From: Chelonoidis abingdonii
Taxonomy: Eukaryota > Chordata > Testudines > Testudinidae
Reading direction: 5' to 3'
NCBI RefSeq assembly: GCF_003597395.2
Contig: NC_133777.1
Span: forward strand, 60,998,975-61,062,974
DNA length: 64,000 nt
Shown here: positions 47,901 through 51,407 of the stretch, one piece after another
How positions within the stretch are numbered: the first letter of the stretch is position 1
How the letters are laid out: each line of letters opens with the position of its first letter
The notes under the pieces: model-generated
Seen by the model: only the letters and a program-made list of their open reading frames with translations
Database searches by the model: none
Told to the model about the DNA's origin: nothing
Translations under genes and position numbers: made by a program

Positions 47901-50840
47901 CTCTGATTCTGTGAAGTCCACATTCAGACACTTCAAAGACACAACTAAAAACATCTTTGATGAAAAGAAGTCTGGTGCTAAAAGATATGAGGCAAACAAA
48001 AAAGGTAAAACAGTTTATCGGGAATATAATACTCATGAGAATCCTTCTAAGCATACACACCGTAGAGGGCCTAGTATGAAAAAAGAATTCAGAGAAGGAA
48101 GAAAAGAAAGATCGACTCACTTTACATTTGAAAAAGATACTAATTCACAGAAATGCATCAATAACCCAGAATGTAACAGAAAACGTCACTCTGTCCTAAA
48201 GGGCTGTTCTGGTATTTTTGAATGCGCTCATCAGGAATTTATTAGCCTGTTTAACAAAGTACTGGACCCTATTAGGGCTGAAGAATTTAATCAGTTAATG
48301 CAAAAATATTTGCAGCAAGAAGTAGACAGTTTCCATCACTGGAGAGAACTAGAGAATTTCATCAATAAGTTTTTCCATAATGGGATCTTTATACATGACC
48401 AGATGCTGTTCACGGACTTTGTTAGTGATGTTAAGCATTATCTTGAGGACATGAAGGCGTACCAAAGTGACCATGAAGGGATGTTTGAGGATTTGGATAA
48501 ATACATCTACAGATACTACTTTCATTATGATAATACACCTCAGTATGGACCCAGGTTGGTTTTTATGTAATATTTCCTGAATTAAAATATAGTTTTTAAG
48601 GACACCAAAGGAATTAGTGTCATTGTTACAACAGGTGACCTTTTAACCCTAAAATGAATGTGGTGGGATGTCTCATGGGGACAGATTTTATTGGCTGTTG
48701 GGGCAAGTGACATTAGCACAGATTCTACTGTACCTTTTACAGCTGTAATGTGTGGAGGATTCCTTTAGAAAATAGTTGTTAATTAAGATTAAGCATTGCT
48801 GCTTGGAGCAATTGTTGAATGCAACAGCATGCCTGCTTACTGGCCTGAGCAGCTGTGGTCATTTTTTTCAGAGGTGTTGTAATCACTTTCTTTCCCTGCT
48901 TAAGTCCCTTCTTATTAATGATGCATTTTGCTTGGATTTTTAATAATTTTACTGAGTTATTCCACTTGTATATTAAATTCTATTTTAACTGTTCTTAGCC
49001 TCTTAAGGGAAATAAGTCCACTTTGATCTGATGAGGGAGGCAAAGTTATGCTAATGTGTTTAAAAAAAAGTTGCATTCTCTCTCTTCTTCCAGTAAACAG
49101 TAAGGCAGTAACAGAACTCTTTTCCCCTTGCACTCTATAAAGCATATTTAACCTTTTTAGACCAAGAACAGTTTTATATTAAACATTTAAATGTACTGTT
49201 TGTCTTCTGGACTGCTGTGCTGCTCCCTTTCTCACTCATCTTTTTGTTATTTTTGAAATAGTTTGCAATATTTTTTTTCTTATTGCAGTTTAGCTTTCAG
49301 AGAACAACTTTCAACTGTTTCTTTATTGGTAATAATGATCAAGGAGTAGTTTCTAATTCCTGGTTTTGGCAAATGCACACATCTAACTTGCTGTATTTAT
49401 TTATCTAGATTTTAATTTGCCTGTCACATTTCATTATTAAAACAACTGTCTAATATTTTGATTTCTCATGACTTACTCTATTATTTGTTTTTCTGGTCTG
49501 AATGAGACTAAAACATCTGTTTACTAGTACAGGCATTTAATTTTTAAATGTATTTAGTGATTCTTCATTATTTATCACTACTGGTGAGAATATTAGGCAA
49601 AGTAAGACTGTATACTCTTTTGCTTCAGAAGTGTGGGATGTGAGACTGTAATACAAGGATAAAATATCAAAAAACACAAAAGATGAGCTACAACAGTTTA
49701 TTAACAGCACGCTCCAGTTCTCCACCTAAGTCCTTGTATTATGTGTGTACACATGCATACACAGACATATTATGGTGCAGATGTTTCTATTTGAAACTTG
49801 GTTTGTGTATGTTCCAAATGTATTCACGTAAGAGTTTTGTTCAGTCCTAACCAGCATTGTGTTCCCTGCAAGTCAAGCAGAGTGGTGTGGTATGGAAATT
49901 TGCATTGGAGCTTATTGACTCTGACCCTAACTAGGGCTTTAGGTAGTCTATTTTGAGAGTACTACATACATACTTAAAATTAAATAAAATACATCATCAA
50001 CTGTAACTCTTCTTTGAGCACTGGTAGTGAAATAATAATCATGTATGTAGTTGATTTTATTAAGATATTTTCAACAGCTCTAACCAAGTTTTGTTTACTC
50101 CTTTCAGTCGACCTGCTAAAAGGCCTGCTTTCACACAATCTGAAAGTTCCAGACCTGAAAAACACACTCAGAAGCAACACCAACGTAATAAGAGAGAAGG
50201 TAAATGGCATAAACACAGTCGCACTAATGGAAGACACATGGCAAATCTTGAAATAGAATTGGGGCAATTACCCTTTGATCCAAAATATTAAGTAATTTGT
50301 GTATGGTAAAATCAGGAAGATACAAGTAGATAATTTCTAGTGGTTCCTCAATGGAAACTAATTGTTTTTCAACAAAACTGCAAAGTGCAAGTGTTTCTTC
50401 ATACAGATTGATTTTTACCCTGTTGTTCAAAAGCATCAATCAAACTTCCTAACTCGCATTTTCTCTAGTGTTGCTTTACTGTTCTTTGGAAATGATTTTG
50501 GTTGTAGTTGTACTGTTATGGAAACTAGGTGTGTTGTGACCTGTGTGAAAAATAGGCTTAATTGCATTCCATTAGTATAATTCAAAATTGAATCATCCAT
50601 AATGTACATGTAATTAACATGGTTTGGTGTACTAACATCATCTTATCCTTCAGAAAGTAGATCTAAATTACGGCAATGCATCTGTTAATATTTTGTAATC
50701 TTATACTTGCTTCTTGTCTTTTTTGGGGGTTCAAGAGCCTGTTGACTTATGAAGAATTTGCTGTGCTGCATTCTAATCAGCTTGCTGACATATGCACTTG
50801 AAATTTCTTGCACATCTGCATATTGTGAAAGAAAAATAAA
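8850..50840 (+). CDS. CCPG1: CCPG1, ER-phagy receptor (cell cycle progression protein 1), complete coding region in 8 coding exons
   Basis: Coding exons are 8862-8921, 22219-22336, 26345-26424, 26623-26830, 33304-33558, 37796-37917, 47146-48554 and 50108-50291. All have AG/GT borders and join in frame to 2436 nt (811 residues; the human protein is about 757). CCPG1 is a single-pass ER membrane protein that delivers ER to autophagosomes. Its cytosolic N-terminus binds LC3/GABARAP through a LIR (here W14-T-V-I17) and FIP200 through two FIR motifs (about 22-27, S-D-I-E, and 103-111, S-D-D-S-D-I-V-T-L). Residues about 223-240 form the membrane helix. The lumenal part has a Lys/Glu-rich coiled coil (about 242-480), then a nearly invariant amphipathic segment and a conserved C-terminus ending PFDPKY. 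The 5' noncoding exon and promoter lie outside the window. I recall strong similarity to the human protein over the whole length, so identity is secure. Confidence 0.97.
9142..9342. mobile_element. Palindromic dispersed repeat (201 bp hairpin)
   Basis: Arms 9181-9246 and 9277-9342 are near-perfect inverted repeats containing GTTAGTCTCTAAGGTGCCAC and AAGAAAGCTTATGCTGAAA, with a 30-bp loop. An 8-bp direct repeat ACTTGGGG lies at 9134-9141 and 9343-9350. The core motif is an extremely common turtle repeat, also present once at 20196 and at 22980-23050. Confidence 0.8.
9351..10637. other. CCPG1 intron, no recognised element
   Basis: Mixed-composition intron DNA. I see no convincing exon or repeat boundaries. 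Confidence 0.4.
10638..11275. mobile_element. Nonautonomous DNA transposon with TATATATACTCG-type ends
   Basis: Left end ATATATACTCGTTCATAAGCC and right end (inverted) ATATATATTCGCTCATTAGCC form about 30-bp imperfect terminal repeats around a GC-rich core (10700-11100). The superfamily is not assignable by eye. ORFs in the core, up to about 150 codons, are compositional. Confidence 0.65.
11445..12063. mobile_element. hAT-type element with internal minisatellite (619 bp)
   Basis: Ends CAGTGGTCCCTAGCCTTTTT and (inverted) CAGTGGTCCCCAACATGGCG. Exact 8-bp duplication CTCTATAG at 11437-11444 and 12064-12071. Between 11700 and 12020 about three diverged copies of a ~110-120 bp unit recur, each with GGGACAGAGAACACTGG-like and CTCTGTCCCC-like parts. 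Long ORFs here (up to 202 codons) come from the repeat and are not genes. Confidence 0.88.
12072..12720. other. CCPG1 intron, no recognised element
   Basis: AT-rich with no diagnostic motif. Confidence 0.4.
12726..13700 (+). mobile_element. CR1 LINE fragment, ORF2 endonuclease region
   Basis: Frame pieces read [13 protein letters not shown], then [14 protein letters not shown] (endonuclease motif, G-D-F-N changed to G-N-F-N). Next are [14 protein letters not shown] and I-K-G-N-K-R-E, then [14 protein letters not shown]. This is the usual order of CR1 ORF2. Stops and frameshifts make it dead. Confidence 0.88.
13701..15180. other. CCPG1 intron, probable old repeat DNA
   Basis: Part of 14630-15120 resembles a common turtle interspersed repeat in feel (long C+T-rich start, then AT-rich), but I cannot fix its ends or class. 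No gene seen. Confidence 0.3.
15226..15875 (+). mobile_element. CR1 LINE fragment, ORF1
   Basis: The frame starting at 15226 encodes [11 protein letters not shown]...Y-L-C-L-K-C, a C-x2-C...C-x2-C zinc-binding start, then a stop at 15304. The frame continues with a coiled-coil stretch ([14 protein letters not shown]). Near 15781, in the same frame, is [10 protein letters not shown], the position of the G-D-S esterase motif of CR1 ORF1, here with Ser changed to Ala. Confidence 0.75.
15880..16753. other. CCPG1 intron, no recognised element
   Basis: AT-rich, with a short T/G tract near 16475-16495. Confidence 0.4.
16762..17394. mobile_element. hAT-type element (633 bp) with a nested fragment
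   Basis: Ends CAGGGATGGATTAATGCAGG and (inverted) CAGGGCCGGATTAAATCTCC. Flanks ACATTGGT (16754-16761) / ACCTTGGT (17395-17402) form an 8-bp duplication with one difference. A second hAT-like end, CAGTGGTCACCAACC, starts at 16856 inside it. A degenerate C-rich run with CCTCCTGCACCC units (16990-17140) follows, indicating an insertion within the insertion. Confidence 0.75.
17403..18620. other. CCPG1 intron, purine-rich part
   Basis: 17720-17990 is strongly A+G-rich, with a short GTGTGTGTGT run near 17840. No gene is supported. The ORFs are compositional. Confidence 0.4.
18621..18870. mobile_element. Probable hAT-type relic
   Basis: Begins CAGGGCCGGATTTAGC, like the ends of the elements at 6063, 16762 and 34844. 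The right end is not clear and no target duplication was found. Confidence 0.5.
18880..20182. other. CCPG1 intron with low-complexity tracts
   Basis: Contains a T/C tract (19220-19242), a G-run cluster (19266-19290) and four TCCA units at 19468-19483. No gene seen. Confidence 0.5.
19266..19290 (+). other. Predicted G-quadruplex motif
   Basis: Five G-runs (4, 5, 3, 5, 4) are separated by single T bases: a canonical, very short-loop intramolecular quadruplex pattern on the CCPG1 sense strand, so it could form in the pre-mRNA. Confidence 0.7.
20196..20267 (+). mobile_element. Short copy of the GTGCCAC(AGG) repeat with 13-bp target duplication
   Basis: A 72-bp insert containing GTTAGTCTATAAGGTGCCAC is flanked by exact direct repeats TTTATAAGTATCA (20183-20195 and 20268-20280). 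A 13-bp duplication is typical of LINE-driven retroposition. Confidence 0.75.
20436..22062. mobile_element. DNA transposon, 1627 bp, hAT-like by target duplication
   Basis: Ends TAGGGCTGTCGATTAATC and (inverted) TAGGGCAGTCAAGCGATTAC. Exact 8-bp duplication CTTTGTTT at 20428-20435 and 22063-22070. The subterminal regions are rich in GATTAAT/ATTAATC units on both sides. No intact transposase was seen; the longest ORF (21417-21632) is short and unrecognised. Confidence 0.88.
22219..22336 (+). CDS. CCPG1: CCPG1 coding exon 2 (first FIP200-interacting motif)
   Basis: The acceptor TTCCTCAG precedes GGG-TCT-GAT-ATA-GAG (G-S-D-I-E), matching the first FIR of mammalian CCPG1. The exon is acidic and serine-rich, residues 21-59. 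It ends in phase 1 at the donor GTAAGA. The part after the FIR is poorly conserved compared with the human protein as I remember it. Confidence 0.94.
22520..22596. repeat. Short tandem duplication
   Basis: AATTAGTATTACTGAAGCATTA occurs twice in tandem-like spacing (about 22544 and 22574). Confidence 0.8.
22850..23072 (+). mobile_element. Turtle dispersed repeat with GTTAGTTTCTAAGACGCCAC end and poly-T
   Basis: Contains CATCTGATGAAGTGGG, AAAAGCTTATGCCTAAATAA and GTTAGTTTCTAAGACGCCAC, followed by a T run (23061-23071). This is the linear form of the motif that is palindromic at 9142-9342. Confidence 0.7.
23225..23860 (+). repeat. AC-rich degenerate tandem repeat (about 0.63 kb)
   Basis: Recurring CACACAATAA, CACAACC, CAGCACA and AACACAATC words with almost no G on the + strand. 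Units of roughly 45-60 bp look diverged and irregular, suggesting an old minisatellite. Confidence 0.75.
23861..25286. other. CCPG1 intron, no recognised element
   Basis: 24350-24680 is less AT-rich, but neither strand gives a recognisable protein. Confidence 0.4.
25288..25540 (+). mobile_element. MIR (CORE-SINE) copy
   Basis: GAAACAGAGGCACAGAAAGG, GTGAAGTGACTTACTTAGGGTCATGCA (in part) and the final CTGCCTCTC match the conserved half of MIR. The upstream GTCCCTGTCACAAGAAGCTTACC fits the reptile MIR version. Confidence 0.85.
25945..26060. repeat. Possible pogo/Tigger-like relic
   Basis: Contains CCATTATCC and GGATTATCCAGA-like inverted words, as do 34190-34330 and 55110-55225. A weak call from word content. 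Confidence 0.3.
26345..26424 (+). CDS. CCPG1: CCPG1 coding exon 3
   Basis: 80 nt, acceptor TACTACAG, donor GTATAT, entering in phase 1 and leaving in phase 0 (residues 60-86). The A-A-L-E-E-T stretch aligns with the A-L-E-E-T-S region of mammalian CCPG1. Confidence 0.92.
26623..26830 (+). CDS. CCPG1: CCPG1 coding exon 4 (second FIP200-interacting motif)
   Basis: Residues 87-155. It contains S-D-D-S-D-I-V-T-L at 103-111 (FIR2) and the conserved run [19 protein letters not shown]. It ends in phase 1 at GTAAGAG. The next exon can be either the constitutive 33304 exon or the candidate terminal exon at 28856; both accept phase 1. Confidence 0.96.
26831..27616. other. CCPG1 intron, AT-rich, nothing recognised
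   Basis: No exon-like ORF with suitable splice sites seen. Confidence 0.4.
27618..27786 (+). mobile_element. tRNA-derived turtle SINE with CR1-like tail
   Basis: Pol III A box TAGCTCAGTGGT (27627-27638) and B box-like GAGGTCAATCC (27659-27669). Then comes the 3' part GGACTAGATGACCTCCTGAG and CCCTTCCAACCCTAATATTC, the CR1-type end common in turtle SINEs. Confidence 0.9.
27787..28132. mobile_element. hAT-like element, left part (interrupted by a SINE)
   Basis: Begins AGGGTTGCCAAC. The inverted counterpart AGAGTTGCCAGG lies at 28507-28518, so 27787-28518 is one element split by the SINE at 28133-28325. The interior has degenerate GGGGTGCAGGAGGG-type words. No target duplication found. Confidence 0.6.
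28133..28325 (+). mobile_element. tRNA-derived turtle SINE, second copy
   Basis: A box TAGCTCAGGGGG (28142-28153), B box GAGTTCAATCC (28189-28199), and tail CTCAATGACCTTTCAAGGTC then CCTTCCAGTTCTAGGAG. A different subfamily from the copy 500 bp upstream. It is a SINE, not a tRNA gene: there is no acceptor-stem partner. Confidence 0.9.
28326..28518. mobile_element. hAT-like element, right part
   Basis: Ends CACCTGGCAACTCT, inverted to the left end at 27787. See that entry. Confidence 0.6.
28856..29200 (+). CDS. CCPG1: Candidate alternative 3'-terminal exon of CCPG1 (short, membrane-less isoform)
   Basis: After a T-rich tract and an AG at 28854-28855, an open frame in the phase left by exon 4 (G|AA, then GGT TGG TGG GAG AAG) runs 41 codons to TAA at 28981-28983. 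The peptide begins G-W-W-E-K-L and contains R-G-W-A-D-D and F-D-Q-L-V at the end. It is not repeat-like in composition. An AATAAA lies at 29176-29181, about 195 nt past the stop. Splicing exon 4 to it gives 197 residues with the LIR and both FIRs but no membrane helix. I infer a real exon from phase, sites and poly(A) signal; no transcript evidence is available here. Confidence 0.6.
29176..29181 (+). promoter_or_regulatory. CCPG1: Poly(A) signal for the candidate short CCPG1 transcript
   Basis: Canonical AATAAA 193 nt after the stop of the candidate alternative terminal exon, in the sense strand. It could be chance in AT-rich intron, but its spacing suits a short 3' UTR. Confidence 0.5.
29201..30985. 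other. CCPG1 intron, no recognised element
   Basis: 29995-30115 (GGTTCCCGAGCTTGGGCTCC and following) may be a repeat remnant. Nothing can be supported further. Confidence 0.4.
30985..32205. mobile_element. Probable retroelement-derived turtle repeat (about 1.2 kb)
   Basis: The block GGGACGGGTTAGATCACAGG ... CTGCCACCCGATGTGC ... CGTATATAAGCTTATGCAGG ... GGGAGGTACCGTCACA resembles a repeat I associate with turtle genomes. The ends GACGG / CCGTC are inverted. It could be a solo LTR or other element; the class is uncertain. Confidence 0.4.
32206..33303. other. CCPG1 intron, AT-rich, nothing recognised
   Basis: Includes the acceptor region of coding exon 5. Confidence 0.4.
33304..33558 (+). CDS. 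CCPG1: CCPG1 coding exon 5 (membrane segment)
   Basis: 255 nt in phase 1-1, residues 156-240. It begins [16 protein letters not shown], then has a basic patch ([10 protein letters not shown]). The hydrophobic helix is [18 protein letters not shown] (about 223-240). The preceding basic cytosolic side fits a type II orientation with the C-terminus in the ER lumen. The donor is GTAAGT. Confidence 0.97.
33956..34081. mobile_element. Short MITE with TTAGGGTGACTAGA ends (126 bp)
   Basis: Left TTAGGGTGACTAGATGTCCC and right (inverted) TTAGGGTGACCAGACAGCAT. The whole element is close to palindromic. Confidence 0.75.
34844..35209. mobile_element. hAT-type element (366 bp)
   Basis: Ends CAGGGCCGGCGCTACCATTT and (inverted) CAAGACCGGCGCTAGGGTTT. 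8-bp flank GTCTGATT (34836-34843) / GTCCGATT (35210-35217). The interior has repeated GCCTGCGGCAG/CTGCCGC-type words. ORFs of up to 154 codons here are compositional. Confidence 0.8.
35596..35607 (+). CDS. CCPG1: Candidate 12-nt in-frame microexon of CCPG1
   Basis: A strong pyrimidine tract ending TTCTCAG (AG at 35594-35595) is followed by GTAAACGTGAAG and then GTAAGA. Twelve nucleotides in phase 1-1 fit exactly between coding exons 5 and 6. They would insert four residues (K-R-E-G) on the lumenal side directly after the membrane helix, changing ...F-Y-G-T-I... to ...F-Y-G-K-R-E-G-T-I.... I know of no such insert in human CCPG1, so this is an inference from splice-site quality and phase only. 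Confidence 0.35.
35822..36028 (-). mobile_element. MIR-like SINE, reverse orientation
   Basis: Contains AGCCATAAAATGGGGATTATGATG, TTACCTACC and AAAGCACTTTGAGATGTATGG, ending in ATTATTATTACTTTTATT. This is the reverse complement of the MIR pattern. Confidence 0.75.
36030..37795. other. CCPG1 intron, AT-rich, nothing recognised
   Basis: No gene or bounded repeat seen. Confidence 0.4.
37796..37917 (+). CDS. CCPG1: CCPG1 coding exon 6 (start of lumenal domain)
   Basis: 122 nt, acceptor TTTGTAG, residues 241-281. It begins [12 protein letters not shown], identical to the mammalian juxtamembrane lumenal sequence, and ends D-Y-K in phase 0 at a weak donor, GTGGGG. Confidence 0.95.
38600..38960 (+). 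mobile_element. L2/L3-like LINE reverse-transcriptase fragment
   Basis: The + frame gives [17 protein letters not shown]. After frame changes it gives [14 protein letters not shown], the order seen in the RT C-terminal part of L2/L3-type LINEs. Confidence 0.65.
38965..39640 (+). mobile_element. Old DIRS-type relic: terminal repeat plus tyrosine-recombinase end
   Basis: 38965-39030 resembles a DIRS terminal repeat (TCTTTGAGTGATGGTCC). 39424-39540 encodes [11 protein letters not shown] ... [13 protein letters not shown] with an internal TGA (39490-39492). Distance from the His codon (39424) to the Tyr codon (39532) is 108 nt, the same as in the larger DIRS element downstream. Most of the middle is missing. 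Confidence 0.7.
39720..39978. mobile_element. Small DNA transposon, left part (interrupted by DIRS)
   Basis: The left end CAGTACAACCTCAGAGTTAC matches the inverted right end CAGTAGAAACTCAGAGTTAT at 46237-46256. The two halves (about 260 and 48 bp) form one nonautonomous element, possibly Tc1/mariner-like, split by the DIRS insertion. Confidence 0.65.
39979..40161 (+). repeat. DIRS left terminal repeat
   Basis: From TTCTTCGAGTGACTGCTC to CCCTTCAGTTCCTTCTT. Pairs in inverted orientation with 45998-46208; shared words include GGAGAAACTTTTACCC and CCTGGAGTGGCGCCACCATG. Confidence 0.9.
40560..42600 (+). pseudogene. DIRS gag-like region, frameshifted
   Basis: Overlapping open frames (40621-41541, 40817-41908, 41973-42209) carry Ser/Arg/His-rich stretches (R-S-R-S-R-S-R-H-K) and a W-P-F-W-T-P-W-A-Y motif near 41620 in a third frame, then [11 protein letters not shown]. 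No single frame covers the region, so the copy is broken. The role (nucleic-acid binding structural protein) is inferred from position and basic composition. Confidence 0.65.
42608..43990 (+). pseudogene. DIRS reverse transcriptase
   Basis: After a basic linker (42700-42850), the RT fingers and palm follow. [12 protein letters not shown] lies near 43410-43450, and the catalytic Y-L-D-D-W-L-I is at 43517-43537. Frame changes occur between about 43130 and 43220 and again before RNase H. The Y-L-D-D followed by W-L-I is typical for DIRS-group RTs. Confidence 0.9.
44000..44400 (+). pseudogene. DIRS RNase H
   Basis: [14 protein letters not shown] starts near 44005 (first catalytic Asp 44020-44022). 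I-N-V-R-E-L-R-A-I (catalytic Glu) follows. [13 protein letters not shown] near 44180 holds the next Asp, and N-T-L-A-D-R-L-S-R near 44330 the last Asp. A frameshift lies between the second and third motifs. Confidence 0.88.
44560..45843 (+). pseudogene. DIRS tyrosine recombinase
   Basis: Box I arginine in [10 protein letters not shown] (45249-45278). Box II is [12 protein letters not shown] from 45646. The nucleophile Tyr is at 45754-45756 in F-A-S-H-Y-A-L. Box I and box II are in different frames, so at least one frameshift separates them. The enzyme family integrates the circular DNA form. Confidence 0.9.
45857..45963 (+). repeat. DIRS internal complementary region
   Basis: CACCTACCTGGAATGGATAT... 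to ...AGAAGAAAA is the complement of the left outer end. AACAAGGTTACTTCACC... to ...CATATCCATTCCA is the complement of the right outer end. Together they represent the joined ends of the circular intermediate, the hallmark of DIRS-1-like elements. Confidence 0.9.
45998..46208 (-). repeat. DIRS right terminal repeat (inverted)
   Basis: Inverted copy of the left terminal repeat with an extra end segment (GGTGAGTAACCTTGTTTT). The internal complementary region matches it except for one added base. Confidence 0.9.
46209..46256. mobile_element. Small DNA transposon, right part
   Basis: Continues the element broken at 39978; ends AACTCTGAGTTTCTACTG. The border words GTTACGAAC (left) and TTTACGAAC (right) flank the DIRS insertion. 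Confidence 0.6.
46605..46915. mobile_element. Nonautonomous DNA element with TTAAGGCTAAGAT ends
   Basis: Left TTAAGGCTAAGATTATGTCA and inverted right TTAAGGCTAAGATTTTGTCA. TTAA at both edges could be a piggyBac-type target or part of the repeat. A more diverged copy lies at 61745-61985. Confidence 0.7.
47146..48554 (+). CDS. CCPG1: CCPG1 coding exon 7 (large lumenal coiled-coil exon)
   Basis: 1409 nt, residues 282-750, phase 0 to phase 2. The first part is a Glu/Lys/Leu-rich coiled coil (about 282-440). Residues around 47785-47967 form a segment that appears almost unchanged from the human protein ([11 protein letters not shown] to F-D-E-K). The rest has the conserved [13 protein letters not shown] region. 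The normal donor is CCCAG|GTTGGT. If unspliced, the frame continues L-V-F-M and stops at 48568-48570, giving a form about 57 residues shorter at the C-terminus. Confidence 0.97.
48571..50107. other. CCPG1 last intron, AT-rich, nothing recognised
   Basis: No bounded repeat or exon-like ORF. It begins directly after the read-through stop of exon 7. Confidence 0.4.
50108..50291 (+). CDS. CCPG1: CCPG1 coding exon 8 (C-terminus and stop)
   Basis: The acceptor CCTTTCAG is followed by a phase-2 exon encoding residues 751-811. It ends with the conserved [28 protein letters not shown] and TAA at 50289-50291. Confidence 0.97.
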
Positions 50841-50860
50841 GAGACGTTGTGGGTAAAAGT
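50292..50860 (+). promoter_or_regulatory. CCPG1: CCPG1 3' UTR with poly(A) signal at 50835-50840
   Basis: An AT-rich stretch without coding similarity. AATAAA at 50835-50840 is followed by a GT-rich stretch (GACGTTGTGGG), as expected for a cleavage site near 50855. A second AATAAA at 51413-51418 lies opposite PIGB intron 11, just beyond the PIGB last exon; if used, the CCPG1 transcript would be antisense to that exon. Which site is used cannot be read from sequence. Confidence 0.6.
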
Positions 50861-51287
50861 CTGTATTCATAAACAAATTTAGCATAGGTGTACAGTCCCA
50901 TAGAGGTTATGAAGTCTTGTTTTACTCCTCTCCTCTAAATCACAAATGTCACACAGTAGCTATTGGTGTTCTGTTAATTATTTATAAATGTCCTAAGACA
51001 GATGAACCTTGTTTTTTTCCCTCCCCTCTTAACACCAAGAGATGAGATGAGAATATTGCCACTGAAGTTCCACTTTTCCACCAGTGAAGAAGCATCAGTC
51101 AACACGTTACATCCAGTATAATCCTTATCTACTGGCTGTAAATTTGAGCCAGACCTGTCAATTTTGCTTACTTATTTTCAAGTATCACTGCCCTCTGTTC
51201 TGTACTAGAAGGCTGTTTAACCAAGACACCACTGTACAGTACTGAGTTCAGTTGGTCCCAGTTCAGAAACTGATCTTGAAGCATGCT

Positions 51288-51407
51288 TCATTTCACCCTT
51301 CTTGTGTAGACATAGATGTGGCTTCCAGTTCGTCCTTGAGGCATATGGGTGTGAAAGACAGTAGCTGTTCTCTCGTAACCGTTTAGGACAAGAAACGATG
51401 ATATTTC
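51288..51407 (-). CDS. PIGB: PIGB exon 12 (C-terminus and stop)
   Basis: The acceptor TTATTTATAG is followed by 39 codons ([11 protein letters not shown] to [12 protein letters not shown]) and TGA at 51288-51290. The [17 protein letters not shown] end matches the family. No AATAAA was found on the - strand between the stop and 50880, so its poly(A) site is unclear. Confidence 0.93.
   Translation of the reverse strand, partial: EISSFLVLNGYERTATVFHTHMPQGRTGSHIYVYTRRVK

Noticed and set aside
47538..48120. Antisense ORFs of 110-153 codons
   Set aside because: They are shadows of the large CCPG1 coding exon on the other strand; Phe/Ser-rich mirrors of its Lys/Glu codons.
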